The notes: generated from the letters alone by a model not told the origin. DNA of 64,000 nt from an uncultured Lentisphaeria bacterium (GCA_905197955.1 CAJKAR010000011.1:1-64000), one strand, 5' to 3'. Counted from the stretch's first letter, positions 26,218 through 35,831 are shown. A program made the numbers and translations.

Positions 26218-27486
26218 ATGGAAATCAGGAATGGAGAAATCTATCTCGGCGGCGTATCCGTCGATGATATCGCCAATCGGTTCGGCACCCCCACTTACGT
26301 TTACGATGAAGCGAAGATCCGTGCGAATTACCGCAACGCGTATGCGACATTCAAAAAGTACTATCCCAACTTTGAAATGTTTTATGCCGTGAAATGCTGC
26401 AACAATCCGGCGATTGTGAATATTCTGCGTCAGGAAGGGGCCGGTGCGGACTGCGCCAGCGTCAATGAGATTCTTCTGGCGAAAAAAGTCGGGCTTTCCG
26501 GAACAAAGGTTATGTTCAGCGGCAACTTCCTTTCCGACGATGATATCCGCCAGGGCCTGGAAAGCGGAGTGATTTTCAATCTTGACGATATTTCCATTCT
26601 TCCGCGCCTTCTGAAATTTGGTCGTCCGGAGATGCTCTCTTTCCGTGTGAACCCGGGCTACGGCAAAAGCAACGTGGGGGATTTTGTGACGAACGCCGGT
26701 CCCGGAGCGAAGTTCGGCATTCATCCGGATAAGGTGATTGATGCCTATCGCATGGCGAAGGAGGCGGGAATCAAACGGTTCGGAGCTCACATGATGACGG
26801 GTTCCTGCATTACCGATGCGGATTACTTCCCGTTTGTCACCGGGCTGCTGATGGATATTATCGGGAAAGTTTCGAAAGAGCTCGGAATTGACTTTGAATT
26901 TGTGGATCTCGGCGGCGGACTCGGCATCCCGTACAAGCCCGGCGAGCCGGCGCTGGATCTTGACCGCGCTGCCCGGCTGACGGCGGAAATGTTCAGTCGG
27001 AAAGCCGCAGAATATGGAATGAAGCCGCCGCAGCTGAAACTGGAACCGGCACGTTATTTTGTCGGCAATGCGGGATGGCTGGTCGGGAGAGTTCACTCCA
27101 TCAAGGAATCGTACAAGAAGATTGTCGGAACGGATATCGGCATGAACACGCTGGCGCGTCCTGCGATGTACGGATCCTATCATCATATTTATGTGAACAG
27201 GAAAGAAGATTGTCCGCGGGAAGTGCTCGGACTCTGCGGACAGCTCTGCGAAAATACCGATTTCTGGGTCAAGGAGCGGGAACTTCCTGCGAATATTGCG
27301 GAGGGGGATCTGATCGTTGTGGAAAATGCGGGAGCCTACGGTTTCGGCATGAGCTATCAGTACAATGGACGCCTCAGACCCGCCGAGGTGCTGATCAATG
27401 ACGGAAATGCCGAGCTGATCCGGGACCGCGAGGTCTTTGAAGACATGATCAGACATACCCATGTGCCGGAACGTCTTAACCATTAA
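26218..27486 (+). CDS. lysA: Diaminopimelate decarboxylase
   Basis: This PLP enzyme of fold type III converts meso-diaminopimelate to lysine in the cytoplasm, the last step of lysine synthesis. The protein has 422 residues, near the family norm of about 420. The PLP lysine is Lys59 in YAVKCCNNP. The phosphate-binding glycine loop is DLGGGLGIPYKPGEP near residue 228, and the C-terminal CENTDFW and GAYGFGMSYQYNGR segments form the second half of the active site at the dimer interface. GGAG precedes the ATG at 26218. A strong promoter lies 33 bases upstream. mreB follows 25 bases after the stop and may be cotranscribed. Confidence 0.93.
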   Translation: MEIRNGEIYLGGVSVDDIANRFGTPTYVYDEAKIRANYRNAYATFKKYYPNFEMFYAVKCCNNPAIVNILRQEGAGADCASVNEILLAKKVGLSGTKVMFSGNFLSDDDIRQGLESGVIFNLDDISILPRLLKFGRPEMLSFRVNPGYGKSNVGDFVTNAGPGAKFGIHPDKVIDAYRMAKEAGIKRFGAHMMTGSCITDADYFPFVTGLLMDIIGKVSKELGIDFEFVDLGGGLGIPYKPGEPALDLDRAARLTAEMFSRKAAEYGMKPPQLKLEPARYFVGNAGWLVGRVHSIKESYKKIVGTDIGMNTLARPAMYGSYHHIYVNRKEDCPREVLGLCGQLCENTDFWVKERELPANIAEGDLIVVENAGAYGFGMSYQYNGRLRPAEVLINDGNAELIRDREVFEDMIRHTHVPERLNH

Positions 27487-27511
27487 CCCACCATAACCGG
27501 AGAAATCAGCG

Positions 27512-28564
27512 ATGCTTCGTCAAAAACTGGCAAGATTTTTATCAAGCGATATCGGAATCGATCTTGGAACGGCAAACTGTCTTGTCTACCTCAAGGACAG
27601 GGGCATCGTGCTTTCGGAGCCGTCCGTGGTGGCGATCAGCAAGGCGACGCACGAGGTGCTGGCCGTCGGAGATGACGCCAAGAAAATGCTCGGCAGGACT
27701 CCGGAAAACATCTGTGCGCTCCGCCCCATGAAATACGGCGTCATTGCCGATTTCGAGACGACGGAGGAGATGCTCCGCCACTTTATTCAGAAGGCAAAGA
27801 CGAAACTTCCGCCGCGAAGCCGGCTGATTCGTCCGCGTGTCCTGATCGCGGTGCCTTCGGGGATCACGGAAGTGGAAACCCGCGCCGTCAAGGACAGTGC
27901 GGAACGGGCCGGGGCCGGAGATATTTTCCTGATTGAGGAACCGATGGCGTCTGCGATTGGAGTCGGACTGCCGGTGTCTGAACCGACCGGCAGTATGATC
28001 GTCGATATCGGCGGCGGCACGACAGAGGTCGCGGTGATTTCTCTTGCGGGTATCGTGGAGGCAAAGAGCGTGCGGGTCGGTGGAGACGAGATGGATGAAG
28101 CGATCGGTCAGCACCTGAAACGGGTTTACAATCTGATTATCGGAGCGAGAACGGCGGAGGATATTAAAATCAAGATTGGCAGTGCCTATCCCAGCGACGA
28201 TGACCGTGAAATTTTCCTGGAAGTAAAAGGCATTGATCTTGTTTCCCGGATGCCGAAAGCGATCAATGTATCGTCTCATGAGATCCGTTCTGCGCTTCAG
28301 GAGCCGGTTACGAGCATTGTGGAGGCGGTTCGGAGCACTCTGGAGCGTTGTCCGCCGGAGTTGGCGTCAGACCTGATCGACCGCGGCATCATGCTCGCCG
28401 GCGGTGGTTCTCTGCTCCGTGGACTGGACCGGCTGATTTCCGAAGAGACAGGCTTGCCGGTGTTTGTTGCGGAAGATCCGCTGAAGGCTGTTGCCAACGG
28501 AACCGGTATTGTCCTGCAGGAGATGGATAACATGGCAAGGGCGATGTCCCTTTCCAAAAAGTAA
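27512..28564 (+). CDS. mreB: Rod shape-determining protein MreB
   Basis: The bacterial actin that organises lateral wall synthesis on the inner face of the membrane. The 350 residues match the family. The opening MLRQKLARFLSSDIGIDLGTAN contains the amphipathic membrane-binding start and the actin phosphate-1 loop (DIGIDLGTAN). IVDIGGGTTEVAVIS is phosphate 2, and the adenosine motif appears as IMLAGGGSLLRGLD. GGAG lies before the ATG. mreC/mreD do not follow; the next gene is a secreted repeat protein. Confidence 0.96.
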   Translation: MLRQKLARFLSSDIGIDLGTANCLVYLKDRGIVLSEPSVVAISKATHEVLAVGDDAKKMLGRTPENICALRPMKYGVIADFETTEEMLRHFIQKAKTKLPPRSRLIRPRVLIAVPSGITEVETRAVKDSAERAGAGDIFLIEEPMASAIGVGLPVSEPTGSMIVDIGGGTTEVAVISLAGIVEAKSVRVGGDEMDEAIGQHLKRVYNLIIGARTAEDIKIKIGSAYPSDDDREIFLEVKGIDLVSRMPKAINVSSHEIRSALQEPVTSIVEAVRSTLERCPPELASDLIDRGIMLAGGGSLLRGLDRLISEETGLPVFVAEDPLKAVANGTGIVLQEMDNMARAMSLSKK

Positions 28565-28654
28565 GCGGTCGGAAGTTTCCGGCTGTTCGGGTGGAGTGTC
28601 TTTGACACATCCGCTCTCCTGTTTCAGATTCATTGTTCAGAAGGAGGGTGCGGA

Positions 28655-29086
28655 ATGAGACATTTTCTTATAGTTCTGCTTCTTTTCGGCAGCGTGATTC
28701 TTTTTGCCCAATCGACGACATACTACGGTAAGACCGGGAAGGTTACCGGCCGTGCCGTTACCAGAGGAAATACGACGACTTATTACGATTCCACCGGAAG
28801 AAATACTGGAAGATCTGTCACTTCTGGAGGAAGAACGACTTATTACGATACAAGCGGGAAAGTCACCGGTCGCGCGTCCACTACCGGGAATACGACGACG
28901 TATTATGGCCCGACGGGAAAGGTTGTCGGTCGCGAAGTTCAGAACGCCAATGGAAAAACCTCTTACGGGAGCCGCGGCAATGTGACTGGTCGCTCGGTGA
29001 CCAGTTCCAGCGGAACGACCACCTATTACGGATCAACCGGCAGTGTGAAAGGTCGATCCACGACAACAGGGAAAACGTCTCGTTAA
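28655..29086 (+). CDS. Secreted protein made of six ~20-residue YY-x-x-(T/S)G repeats
   Basis: A 143-residue protein with a signal peptide (MRHFLIVLLLFGSVILFAQS). The rest is built from about six tandem repeats of roughly 20 residues, each with the pattern TTTYYG-TGKVTGRA-T-GN. The positive GR pair and the tyrosine pair are kept in most units; the fifth has only one tyrosine. The pattern recalls YD-type and other beta-strand repeat proteins, but I cannot name a function. A good AAGGAGG precedes the ATG. It may be cell-wall or envelope associated. The DNA repeats are imperfect, so the array has diverged rather than recently expanded. Confidence 0.75.
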   Translation: MRHFLIVLLLFGSVILFAQSTTYYGKTGKVTGRAVTRGNTTTYYDSTGRNTGRSVTSGGRTTYYDTSGKVTGRASTTGNTTTYYGPTGKVVGREVQNANGKTSYGSRGNVTGRSVTSSSGTTTYYGSTGSVKGRSTTTGKTSR

Positions 29087-29397
29087 GAGAGTTGGCACTT
29101 TCCCATGCGCAGAGGGGGCCTCTGTTGGTTCTTATGGGGGAATCTGATGTTATTTGATCCGCAGAAGTCTGGGGCGGGAAAGTTCCCTGTTCTGATTCAA
29201 AACAGTACAGTTTTCCGGTGATTCTGTTCCGATTATCTGTGTTCATTGCGGGGAAAAAACGGTATTTCTACATCCGGTTCCGGAGTCATAATTTTTGCCG
29301 CAGGATTTCTCTGTTGATTCATTCAGTTCTGATTTTGCAGATAACGGCTGTTTTCGATTTTGTCAGATCGATGAAGTCATGTTTTTTTGTTTTTCTG
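29087..29397. other. Intergenic stretch, nothing firm
   Basis: No coding region is supported here. A short CAGAGG/CCTCTG stem near 29111-29126 may end the repeat-protein transcript, but it lacks a clean T-run. Confidence 0.4.
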
Positions 29398-30288
29398 CTA
29401 CCAGGTTCGTTGTGGTTTCGTCGGGGGAACGGTAGCTCCATCAAGCAGGAAATTGACTTTATACTCCTTCCGGTATTCTCCGGGAGTTCTGTTGAAATGT
29501 TTGCGGAATATTTTGGAGAAGTATGAAGCGTCACCGAGGGAGATGGAGGCGGCGATAGCAGCGGTTGACATGGAGGTTTCCCGCAGCAGTCTGGCAGCTT
29601 CGGTTATTTTGAGATCCTGGACAAATTGTGCGGGAGTCTGGCCGAAATACTTTGACCAATGCCGGAAGAGGGTTCTTTGCGACATCCCATGTTTTCTGGC
29701 AAGTTCGGAAAAGTCGGGATAATCGCGGAATGAGTGCCGCAGATAGGAGGCAATCGCCAGCAGTTTGTCTTTTTGTGGAGTGGACTCCTGAGCAGGGTAA
29801 TGCTGAAGCATCAGACATTCTGTCAGCAGTTCGAATGCTGTCAGATCAAGACGTTCCAACGTTTTGTGCTCCAGTGTATGGTTCAGCAGTTCTGTGAACC
29901 GATGAACCAGGTGCCGGATTTCATCATTCAGTTTGATCGGCAGAAAAAAAATCTCCTGCTTCGGCAGCACACCGTCTTCCCGCATTTTGGCAAGGGTTTC
30001 CAGAGAGTAGGAGAAATGGATTGCCTCACGGGATGCATCATAACCGTAAACCAGATGGTGATAGGGATACTTGAAGAATATATGAGGGGTTGGTGTCCTG
30101 TAAGTGCGACCATCGATATTGTCCTCTGCCAGCTTTTTTTCCGTTGACAGGCGCAGACAGACTTCAAGCCGGTCCCAGAAAAAGAGATTATTATAAGGTT
30201 TGCAGGAATTTCTCGTTAAACCCGCCCGAAAAATCGGATAAGGGGTTGGAATCCGGCGCAGATCATCCAGTTGCAGTTCGTATGACAT
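29398..30288 (-). CDS. AraC family transcriptional regulator
   Basis: A 296-residue regulator with an N-terminal cupin-like sensor region (about 1-170) and a C-terminal pair of helix-turn-helices: LLAIASYLRHSFRDYPDFSE, the first recognition helix at MSQRTLFRHWSKYFGQTPA and the second at AAIAASISLGDASYFSKIFRK, followed by the AraC signature end FNRTPGEYRKEY. Such proteins usually activate sugar-use genes on ligand binding. It is divergent from the pseudopilin/glycosidase pair, whose promoter has a good -10 but poor -35 box, as expected for an activated promoter. Confidence 0.9.
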   Translation of the reverse strand: MSYELQLDDLRRIPTPYPIFRAGLTRNSCKPYNNLFFWDRLEVCLRLSTEKKLAEDNIDGRTYRTPTPHIFFKYPYHHLVYGYDASREAIHFSYSLETLAKMREDGVLPKQEIFFLPIKLNDEIRHLVHRFTELLNHTLEHKTLERLDLTAFELLTECLMLQHYPAQESTPQKDKLLAIASYLRHSFRDYPDFSELARKHGMSQRTLFRHWSKYFGQTPAQFVQDLKITEAARLLRETSMSTAAIAASISLGDASYFSKIFRKHFNRTPGEYRKEYKVNFLLDGATVPPTKPQRTW

Positions 30289-30369
30289 AGGAGCCTTTCT
30301 GTCACATATTTTTTATAAAATCTAACATAACAGGAAGAAAATACAATTATAAATTGGCGAAAAATTACC

Positions 30370-30389
30370 ATGATTTTGGCAAGAATCAT
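30370..30389. promoter_or_regulatory. Candidate AraC-regulator operator
   Basis: Inverted repeat ATGATT-TTGGCAAG-AATCAT in the 217-base divergent gap. It ends 24 bases before the -10 box at 30414 and so covers the -35 zone, the place where AraC activators bind. Confidence 0.35.
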
Positions 30390-30413
30390 CTATGCAGAAA
30401 TCTAAAAGAAGTG

Positions 30414-30419
30414 TATAAT
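30414..30419 (+). promoter_or_regulatory. -10 box of the pseudopilin/glycosidase operon
   Basis: Consensus TATAAT, with only TATGCA at the -35 position (30391-30396). A weak -35 next to an AraC-family gene points to activator dependence. Confidence 0.5.
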
Positions 30420-30505
30420 GTATAAAGAAGCCTGTAAAAGATCGGAATACCGGTTCTAAAAGGATTTCCGCAGAGGAAGAAGAGAACAAAAGGAGATAGG
30501 GTAGA

Positions 30506-31363
30506 ATGAGCTGCTGGTATAAGAAATGTAAGAGAAAATGGTTGAGAAGATATGTGAGAAATGTTTCGGGTTTTTCTTCCTTTGCTAGTGGAATAAAATT
30601 TACTCTTATAGAGCTTCTTGTAGTAATTGCGATTATTGCCATCCTTGCATCGCTTCTTCTGCCTGCGTTGGGAAAGGCGAGAGAGAAGGCGCGAGCGATT
30701 ACATGTACTGGCAACCTGAAACAGTGCGGAATCTTTTTTGAAAATTATGCCAATGACTACAATGATTTCATTCCTCCGCCGAATTCTCCAAAAGGAACCG
30801 GATTGGAAAATACCGGAACGCAATGGTATCCGAATCAATCTTATGCATTTATGTTACTGATGCACTCTTCTCCATCCACCGCGATGCAGCTTCTTGATAC
30901 AAACAAAGCGGAGTTCGAAAAGGCTCGTGTATTGAAATCGTTCAACTGTCCGGTGAAACCGTATCAGAAAATATCTGATGTTTACTATGGCAACGCCTCT
31001 CGCCAAGTCTATGGGATGAATCCTATGCTGAGAGGCGTGTGGGATACCCGGTCTCTGGTGAAACGTTCCGCTATCACCAATCTGCCGGAGGCAACCTTGC
31101 TCCCGAGAAAACAGCCGTCGTCAACCATTCTGCTGTCAGACAGCATTCATGCCGGGAGTTCCGCCACTGCGGCATTTGTCGGGAAAATTATGGCTTCTTA
31201 CATTGGCTCCGGGGATGGAAAGATCTCTTTGCTCCATATCGGGGCTGCCAATATTCTTACGCTTGATGGAAGCGTGCGGGCAATGGGAATCGCGGAACTC
31301 GTATCGCGCTGCCAGTCCAAGACAGATGGAATCTACAATGGTGATGGGATAAAAGTATATTAA
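30506..31363 (+). CDS. Prepilin-type pseudopilin with H-x9-DG tail (first cassette)
   Basis: A 285-residue protein with a basic leader of about 31 residues, then the type IV pilin-like helix FTLIELLVVIAIIAILASLL with Glu at position +5. The residue before the predicted cleavage point is Lys, not the canonical Gly. The C-terminal domain is soluble, ending in LHIGAANILTLDGSVRAM, which contains His-x9-Asp-Gly, the signature of DUF1559-like pseudopilins common in Lentisphaerota and Planctomycetota. No pilus motor genes are near. It starts a two-gene unit with the giant glycosidase 23 bases downstream and is divergent from an AraC regulator, so a role in presenting or handling the glycosidase or its polymer is inferred. 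Confidence 0.85.
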   Translation: MSCWYKKCKRKWLRRYVRNVSGFSSFASGIKFTLIELLVVIAIIAILASLLLPALGKAREKARAITCTGNLKQCGIFFENYANDYNDFIPPPNSPKGTGLENTGTQWYPNQSYAFMLLMHSSPSTAMQLLDTNKAEFEKARVLKSFNCPVKPYQKISDVYYGNASRQVYGMNPMLRGVWDTRSLVKRSAITNLPEATLLPRKQPSSTILLSDSIHAGSSATAAFVGKIMASYIGSGDGKISLLHIGAANILTLDGSVRAMGIAELVSRCQSKTDGIYNGDGIKVY

Positions 31364-31386
31364 ATCCAGAAAGGAAGATTTCTGAA

Positions 31387-34300
31387 ATGATGAATTTACA
31401 AAAAATGATATTTGTTTTTCTTCTTGCAGGCCTGACATCTTGCCTGACAGCAGGAAGCAATCTGCTGAAAAACGGTGATTTTTCAAAGGAAATGAATTCT
31501 TGGATCGCTGGAAGGCTTTCTTTTAAAGCAACTGGAAACAAGCTCATTACAAAGGTTCCCGTTGACAGTTCTCCTTATTCCAGACTGCTGATTCAGCCGA
31601 TTAAACTTGTCAGTGGAAAGCAGTATCGTCTTTCCTTCCAGATTAAATGTCGGGAAAAAGGGGTTTTCCGGGCAGTATATCAGCAATCATGGAGTCCTTA
31701 TAGTTCCTGCGGACTTGTAAAAAACTGGGAACTTTCTCCGGGGAGTCATTCCCTGGAAACCGTTTTTAAGGCGCTTCCATCGAATGGTACGCCGACACAG
31801 CTGGTGTTTAATTACAGCCGCATGTCCGGTGAAGTCGTACTCTCCTCTGTTCGTCTGGAAGAGGTATCCCTGTCCAGACTTCCGTTTGTCATCAATCCGG
31901 AATGGCATGTCTTTTGGAATGGCGGAAGTTCGCCCGATCTCTTCAAGATTCCGGAGCAGACGGGCGGCAGTACAACTGTACTCATGCAGAAAAACTGGAT
32001 TGATCTCCGAAAGCTGAATCCGGGAAAATTTCGATCGGAAGAGTCCATTGCGATTCTCTACAATCGTTTTTATTCTCCGAAAGAAGGAATTATGCGGATC
32101 GGTTTTGCCGCCGATTGGTATTTCGACATATATTTTAACGGAATCCATATTTTAAACTCTTTGGGCACAAAACCTTTTTCTCCGGATTCTGTGTTCGAGG
32201 ATTTCCTTGTGAAGAAAGGCGAGAATCTTCTTGTTGCAGTTGTTCGTGCCGGTTCGGGCGGATGGGGATTCTGTTGCGGCGCTCCCCGTGATCCCATTGT
32301 TTTTCAGGAGGGAAAAATCTGGAAACGATATCAGCTGACTTCTCCGGAAGTGAAAGCGGGCAGTGCTCTGGATCTTTCCTCGCAGGTGGATGCCCCTGCC
32401 GGGAAATCAGGGCGGCTCATCGTGTCGAAGAAAGGCGAACTGGTTTTTGAGAAGAAACAGAGCGAACCTGTCCGCTTGTTGGGATTTAACGGGATCAGAG
32501 GTATTTTCGAAGCAAAAAATAGAGAGGAGTTTCAAAAGCGGGCACGCCGTTTTGCACAGGCCGCAAGACGACAGGGATATCGTCTTTTCCGGGTGCATAG
32601 CCTGCTCGACCGATGGCTCTGCTTCGGCTCAAAGAAAGATATGGCGATCAATCCGGTTTATCTTGACCGCTGGGATTATCTGATTTCCGAGCTGAAAAAG
32701 GAGGGTATTTACATCCATCTGGTCGTTTTCTCCTTCCATTTGTATACCAGAGCGGAGGCACGGACATTTGAGGATAGAACCTTGCACAAGATGATGATGT
32801 ATCTCGACGGAAAATGGGAAATGGATCGTTTCCGCTATGCGGTAAACACTCTGTTTCATCATGTGAATCCCTATACAGGAGTCGCATGGAAGGATGAGCC
32901 TGCAATCGCCTGGGTCGAGTATTACAACGAGCAGTCTCTGGGACTGGGCGGACGGATGTTTACGTTACTTCAAAAAAATGCGTCAGCACGAAAACATCTC
33001 CTGAAATATTGGCGCAGCTGGCTGGAAAAGAAATACGGGAAACCCATGCCGAATGCGGAGATCCCCGTTCCCGGAAAGAATAAGAAAATCGACAATGATT
33101 TTGCACTGTTCTGGATGGATCGCGCCGCAGAGAGTGCAAAGCTGTGTGAAAAGATGATCCGTGAAACCGGATATCGCGGATTGGTAAGCAATTACAGCTA
33201 TTCACAGTCTCTGGGACATTCCGCTGCCCGGTGGGAAACATCGCAGATTGTGGATGTTCATGCTTACTTCAATCATCCCAGTAACTGGATGCAGCGAGGG
33301 TCCTCGGTTCGCGCGAACAGTTCGATTGAAGCTATGACCGGATATTGGAAAAACAGCAACTCCACAAAACTGGCAGGCAGACCGTTCATCAGCGGAGAAT
33401 TCAATCATTGTTTCTGGAATCCTTACCGCTATGAGGTAGGGGCAGTCTTTGGTGGATATTCCGCTCTGCAAGGATATGGTGCTCTGGAAATTCATGAGCA
33501 GGCGGTTCTTCTGGATAACGGACGTAGAGATTCGCTCGGTTGCTTTGCTGTTGGGTCTTCTCCTCTGCTTCGGGCGGCGCAATATCTGACTGCGTGCCTG
33601 TTCCAGCGAGGGGATGTGCAGAGTTCTCCACACCGGGTGTCTCTGAGCGTGCCTGAGGATTTTCTGACAAGGAATGCGAATGCCGACAAAGCGGTCACTT
33701 CCTCCCAGGCGAATCTGGGATTGCTTGCCGGCTACGGGCTTGTTTTTCCCGGCAGAAAGGCTATGCAGGGAACAGTGTCCCGTCCGGAATCCGACCTGGC
33801 GCTGTCGATTGCCGGCAGTGCGGGGATTTTCTCGCACGACTGGTTTTCCGAGGTGAAGGATTCAAAGAATGGGACGTTTTCTCTTGGGAAAGCTGTCGCC
33901 GCGATGAAACGAAAAGGGATTCTTTCCTCCGGCAACATCAGTGCGCCGGATCGGGGGATTTTCCAAAGCGACACGGAGGAGCTTCTCCTCAATGCTGGCG
34001 AAAAAAAGTTGACGATTATCACTCCCCGCACCGAAGTTGTCTGCATGACCGCCGGGAAACGAGAGCTTTTGAGATCTCTTGAGGTGGAAAAAAACTCTGC
34101 TGACAGTTGCGTCGCTTTATGTTCCTCCAATGGGAAAACCCTTGCAGATACTCACCGGATGGTCCTTCTTTACATGACCGAGGAAACAAATTCCGGTATG
34201 ATGCTGGCAGCGGATCGCTCCACTCTAGTCGTTCCCGGCAGAGCTCCGATCCTTGCCCGTGCCGGAGTGCTGGAATTGAAGATCCGCCGGACAGGACAAT

Positions 34301-34467
34301 GGAAGCTCTATGCGCTCGGTATTGACGGAAGCCGCCGGGAGGAAATTCCCGTGACAAACACTGCGGATGGTCTGAAGATTCATCTTGATACCGGAGCCCT
34401 CCGTTATGGCCCGACTCCGTTTTTTGAATTGATTCAGGAGACAAATTCTGATTCAGTCAAAAAATAA
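31387..34467 (+). CDS. Giant secreted glycoside hydrolase, clan GH-A-like (first cassette)
   Basis: A 1026-residue exported enzyme. The signal peptide (residues 1-22) has a Cys in TSCLTAG that could be lipidated. A carbohydrate-binding-like beta-sandwich follows (NLLKNGDFS, residues about 28-160), then another sandwich region to about 330, then a TIM barrel beginning near GFNGIRGIFE. Catalytic residues fit clan GH-A: acid/base Glu515 in YYNEQSLG and nucleophile Glu671 in FISGEFNHC. The barrel lies between RLFRVHSLLDRW (strand 2) and the EF motif (strand 7). The C-terminal 250 residues form accessory beta domains. It cannot be placed in a numbered GH family by eye. Cotranscribed with the pseudopilin. 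Confidence 0.8.
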   Translation: MMNLQKMIFVFLLAGLTSCLTAGSNLLKNGDFSKEMNSWIAGRLSFKATGNKLITKVPVDSSPYSRLLIQPIKLVSGKQYRLSFQIKCREKGVFRAVYQQSWSPYSSCGLVKNWELSPGSHSLETVFKALPSNGTPTQLVFNYSRMSGEVVLSSVRLEEVSLSRLPFVINPEWHVFWNGGSSPDLFKIPEQTGGSTTVLMQKNWIDLRKLNPGKFRSEESIAILYNRFYSPKEGIMRIGFAADWYFDIYFNGIHILNSLGTKPFSPDSVFEDFLVKKGENLLVAVVRAGSGGWGFCCGAPRDPIVFQEGKIWKRYQLTSPEVKAGSALDLSSQVDAPAGKSGRLIVSKKGELVFEKKQSEPVRLLGFNGIRGIFEAKNREEFQKRARRFAQAARRQGYRLFRVHSLLDRWLCFGSKKDMAINPVYLDRWDYLISELKKEGIYIHLVVFSFHLYTRAEARTFEDRTLHKMMMYLDGKWEMDRFRYAVNTLFHHVNPYTGVAWKDEPAIAWVEYYNEQSLGLGGRMFTLLQKNASARKHLLKYWRSWLEKKYGKPMPNAEIPVPGKNKKIDNDFALFWMDRAAESAKLCEKMIRETGYRGLVSNYSYSQSLGHSAARWETSQIVDVHAYFNHPSNWMQRGSSVRANSSIEAMTGYWKNSNSTKLAGRPFISGEFNHCFWNPYRYEVGAVFGGYSALQGYGALEIHEQAVLLDNGRRDSLGCFAVGSSPLLRAAQYLTACLFQRGDVQSSPHRVSLSVPEDFLTRNANADKAVTSSQANLGLLAGYGLVFPGRKAMQGTVSRPESDLALSIAGSAGIFSHDWFSEVKDSKNGTFSLGKAVAAMKRKGILSSGNISAPDRGIFQSDTEELLLNAGEKKLTIITPRTEVVCMTAGKRELLRSLEVEKNSADSCVALCSSNGKTLADTHRMVLLYMTEETNSGMMLAADRSTLVVPGRAPILARAGVLELKIRRTGQWKLYALGIDGSRREEIPVTNTADGLKIHLDTGALRYGPTPFFELIQETNSDSVKK

Positions 34468-34545
34468 GACTTCTTCTGCTGGACCGGAACATCGGGAAGT
34501 CAGTTGAGATTCCCGTTTTCCGGTCCCGGAAATCGTCATGAAAAA

Positions 34546-34584
34546 AGCCTGAAAAGAGAATTGATCCGGTTCTCTTTTCAGGCT
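34546..34584 (-). terminator. Strong terminator between convergent genes
   Basis: A perfect 15-bp stem (34546-34560 with 34570-34584) and nine-base loop. On the minus strand a TTTTTT run follows, ending the Gfo/Idh gene; on the plus strand an AAATTTTTG tail follows, so it can also stop the glycosidase transcript. Confidence 0.85.
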
Positions 34585-34605
34585 GAAATTTTTGAGGGAA
34601 GAGGG

Positions 34606-35658
34606 TTAGAATTCGACAACCTTGTGTGTTGCCGCCGATTCGAACACCGCTTCAATCAGCTTCATGGAACGGCGGAGCTGATCGTGCGTGACAACGATTT
34701 CCGCTTTTCCGTTCAGGGTCGCAATGACATTTTTATAGTATTCCGCCCAGTCGGATTTCACCTTTTCCACAGGATAAGTTTTGACGGTGCGTTCATTTCT
34801 CGGCGCCATGGTCCGCGTAATTCCTGCGCCCGCCTGGATCGGAGCGACATCATCTTCTCCGCGATTGAAAATCTTGACGATTTCGCCTTCGCACGCCCAG
34901 TTGCGGATGACTGCGGAACCAGCATCGCCGAAGACATACCAGCGCGGCATTTCAATGTAGTGACAGGTTCCGACCTCCACGATCCACTCAATTCCACCTT
35001 CAAAACGGCAGAAAGCTGTGAAGCCGTCGTCGCATTCGTCGTTGGTAATATGCGTTTCGGTTGCCATGACACTCAGGAGTTTCCGGCTACCCATCATGGT
35101 CAGCATCTGGTCGAGCAGATGAACTCCCCAGTCGAGGACCATGCCGCCGCCGTGTTCCTTTTCCTCCCGCCAGCCGGATGGAATGCCCCGCGAGCCCTGA
35201 ACGCGCGATTCAATCCGGAAGATCTGTCCGAGCTGATTTTCATCAACGAGCTTTTTCACGGTCAGATAATCTTCATCCCAGCGTCTGTTCTGGTGAACGG
35301 TGAAGAGCTTTCCATATTTGTTTGCCGCGGCGATCATCTCTTCCAGCTCCGCGGAGTTCATGGAGACCGGTTTTTCGCAGATCACGTTTTTTCCTGCCGC
35401 GAGGGCCGCAATGACGATCTCCTTGTGCACATCGTTCGGAGTCGCCACGGTGACAAGTTCGATTCTCGGATCCGCCAGAAGTTCTTCCCGCGTGGAATAG
35501 GCATGAATGCCTTTGCTTTCCGCAAGTTTGTTACGTTCCGGATCGATATCATAGACACCGATCAGTTCAATTCCATCCACGGTCTGCATTTTCTCGGAAT
35601 GAAAATTTCCCATTCCTCCGTAGCCGATTACGGCTCCGCCGATCACTTTGCTGCTCAT
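34606..35658 (-). CDS. Gfo/Idh/MocA family oxidoreductase
   Basis: A 350-residue NAD(P)-dependent sugar oxidoreductase. The N-terminal Rossmann fold starts with GAVIGYGGMGNFHSEKM, then DIDPERNKLAE and the family motif EKPVSMN (EKP lysine in the active site). A C-terminal alpha/beta domain contains GWREEKEHGGGMVLDWGVHLLD, with the histidine that completes the site. Members oxidise, epimerise or deaminate pyranoses, and some act in glycosidic-bond cleavage by oxidation. The ATG at 35658 has GAGG upstream. It lies between the first giant glycosidase and the LacI regulator, so it probably processes the released sugar. Confidence 0.9.
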   Translation of the reverse strand: MSSKVIGGAVIGYGGMGNFHSEKMQTVDGIELIGVYDIDPERNKLAESKGIHAYSTREELLADPRIELVTVATPNDVHKEIVIAALAAGKNVICEKPVSMNSAELEEMIAAANKYGKLFTVHQNRRWDEDYLTVKKLVDENQLGQIFRIESRVQGSRGIPSGWREEKEHGGGMVLDWGVHLLDQMLTMMGSRKLLSVMATETHITNDECDDGFTAFCRFEGGIEWIVEVGTCHYIEMPRWYVFGDAGSAVIRNWACEGEIVKIFNRGEDDVAPIQAGAGITRTMAPRNERTVKTYPVEKVKSDWAEYYKNVIATLNGKAEIVVTHDQLRRSMKLIEAVFESAATHKVVEF

Positions 35659-35831
35659 TTTTTGTTGCAACCTCAATTATTTAGGGGGTTTGTTTCAGAA
35701 AATAACATAATTTGAGAACGGGAGCTTTCAAGTGCGAATGAAAGAAAAGTCTGCAAATTCGATCATTCTCCATGCGGCAGCAGATTTCTTTCCCGGCGAA
35801 TCTGTCCGCTTTTCCGCTTTTTTCCGTCTTG

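Noticed and set aside
29091..29106. TGGCAC...ATGC resembling a sigma-54 promoter
   Set aside because: GG-GC spacing is one base too long and no gene follows in the right orientation.
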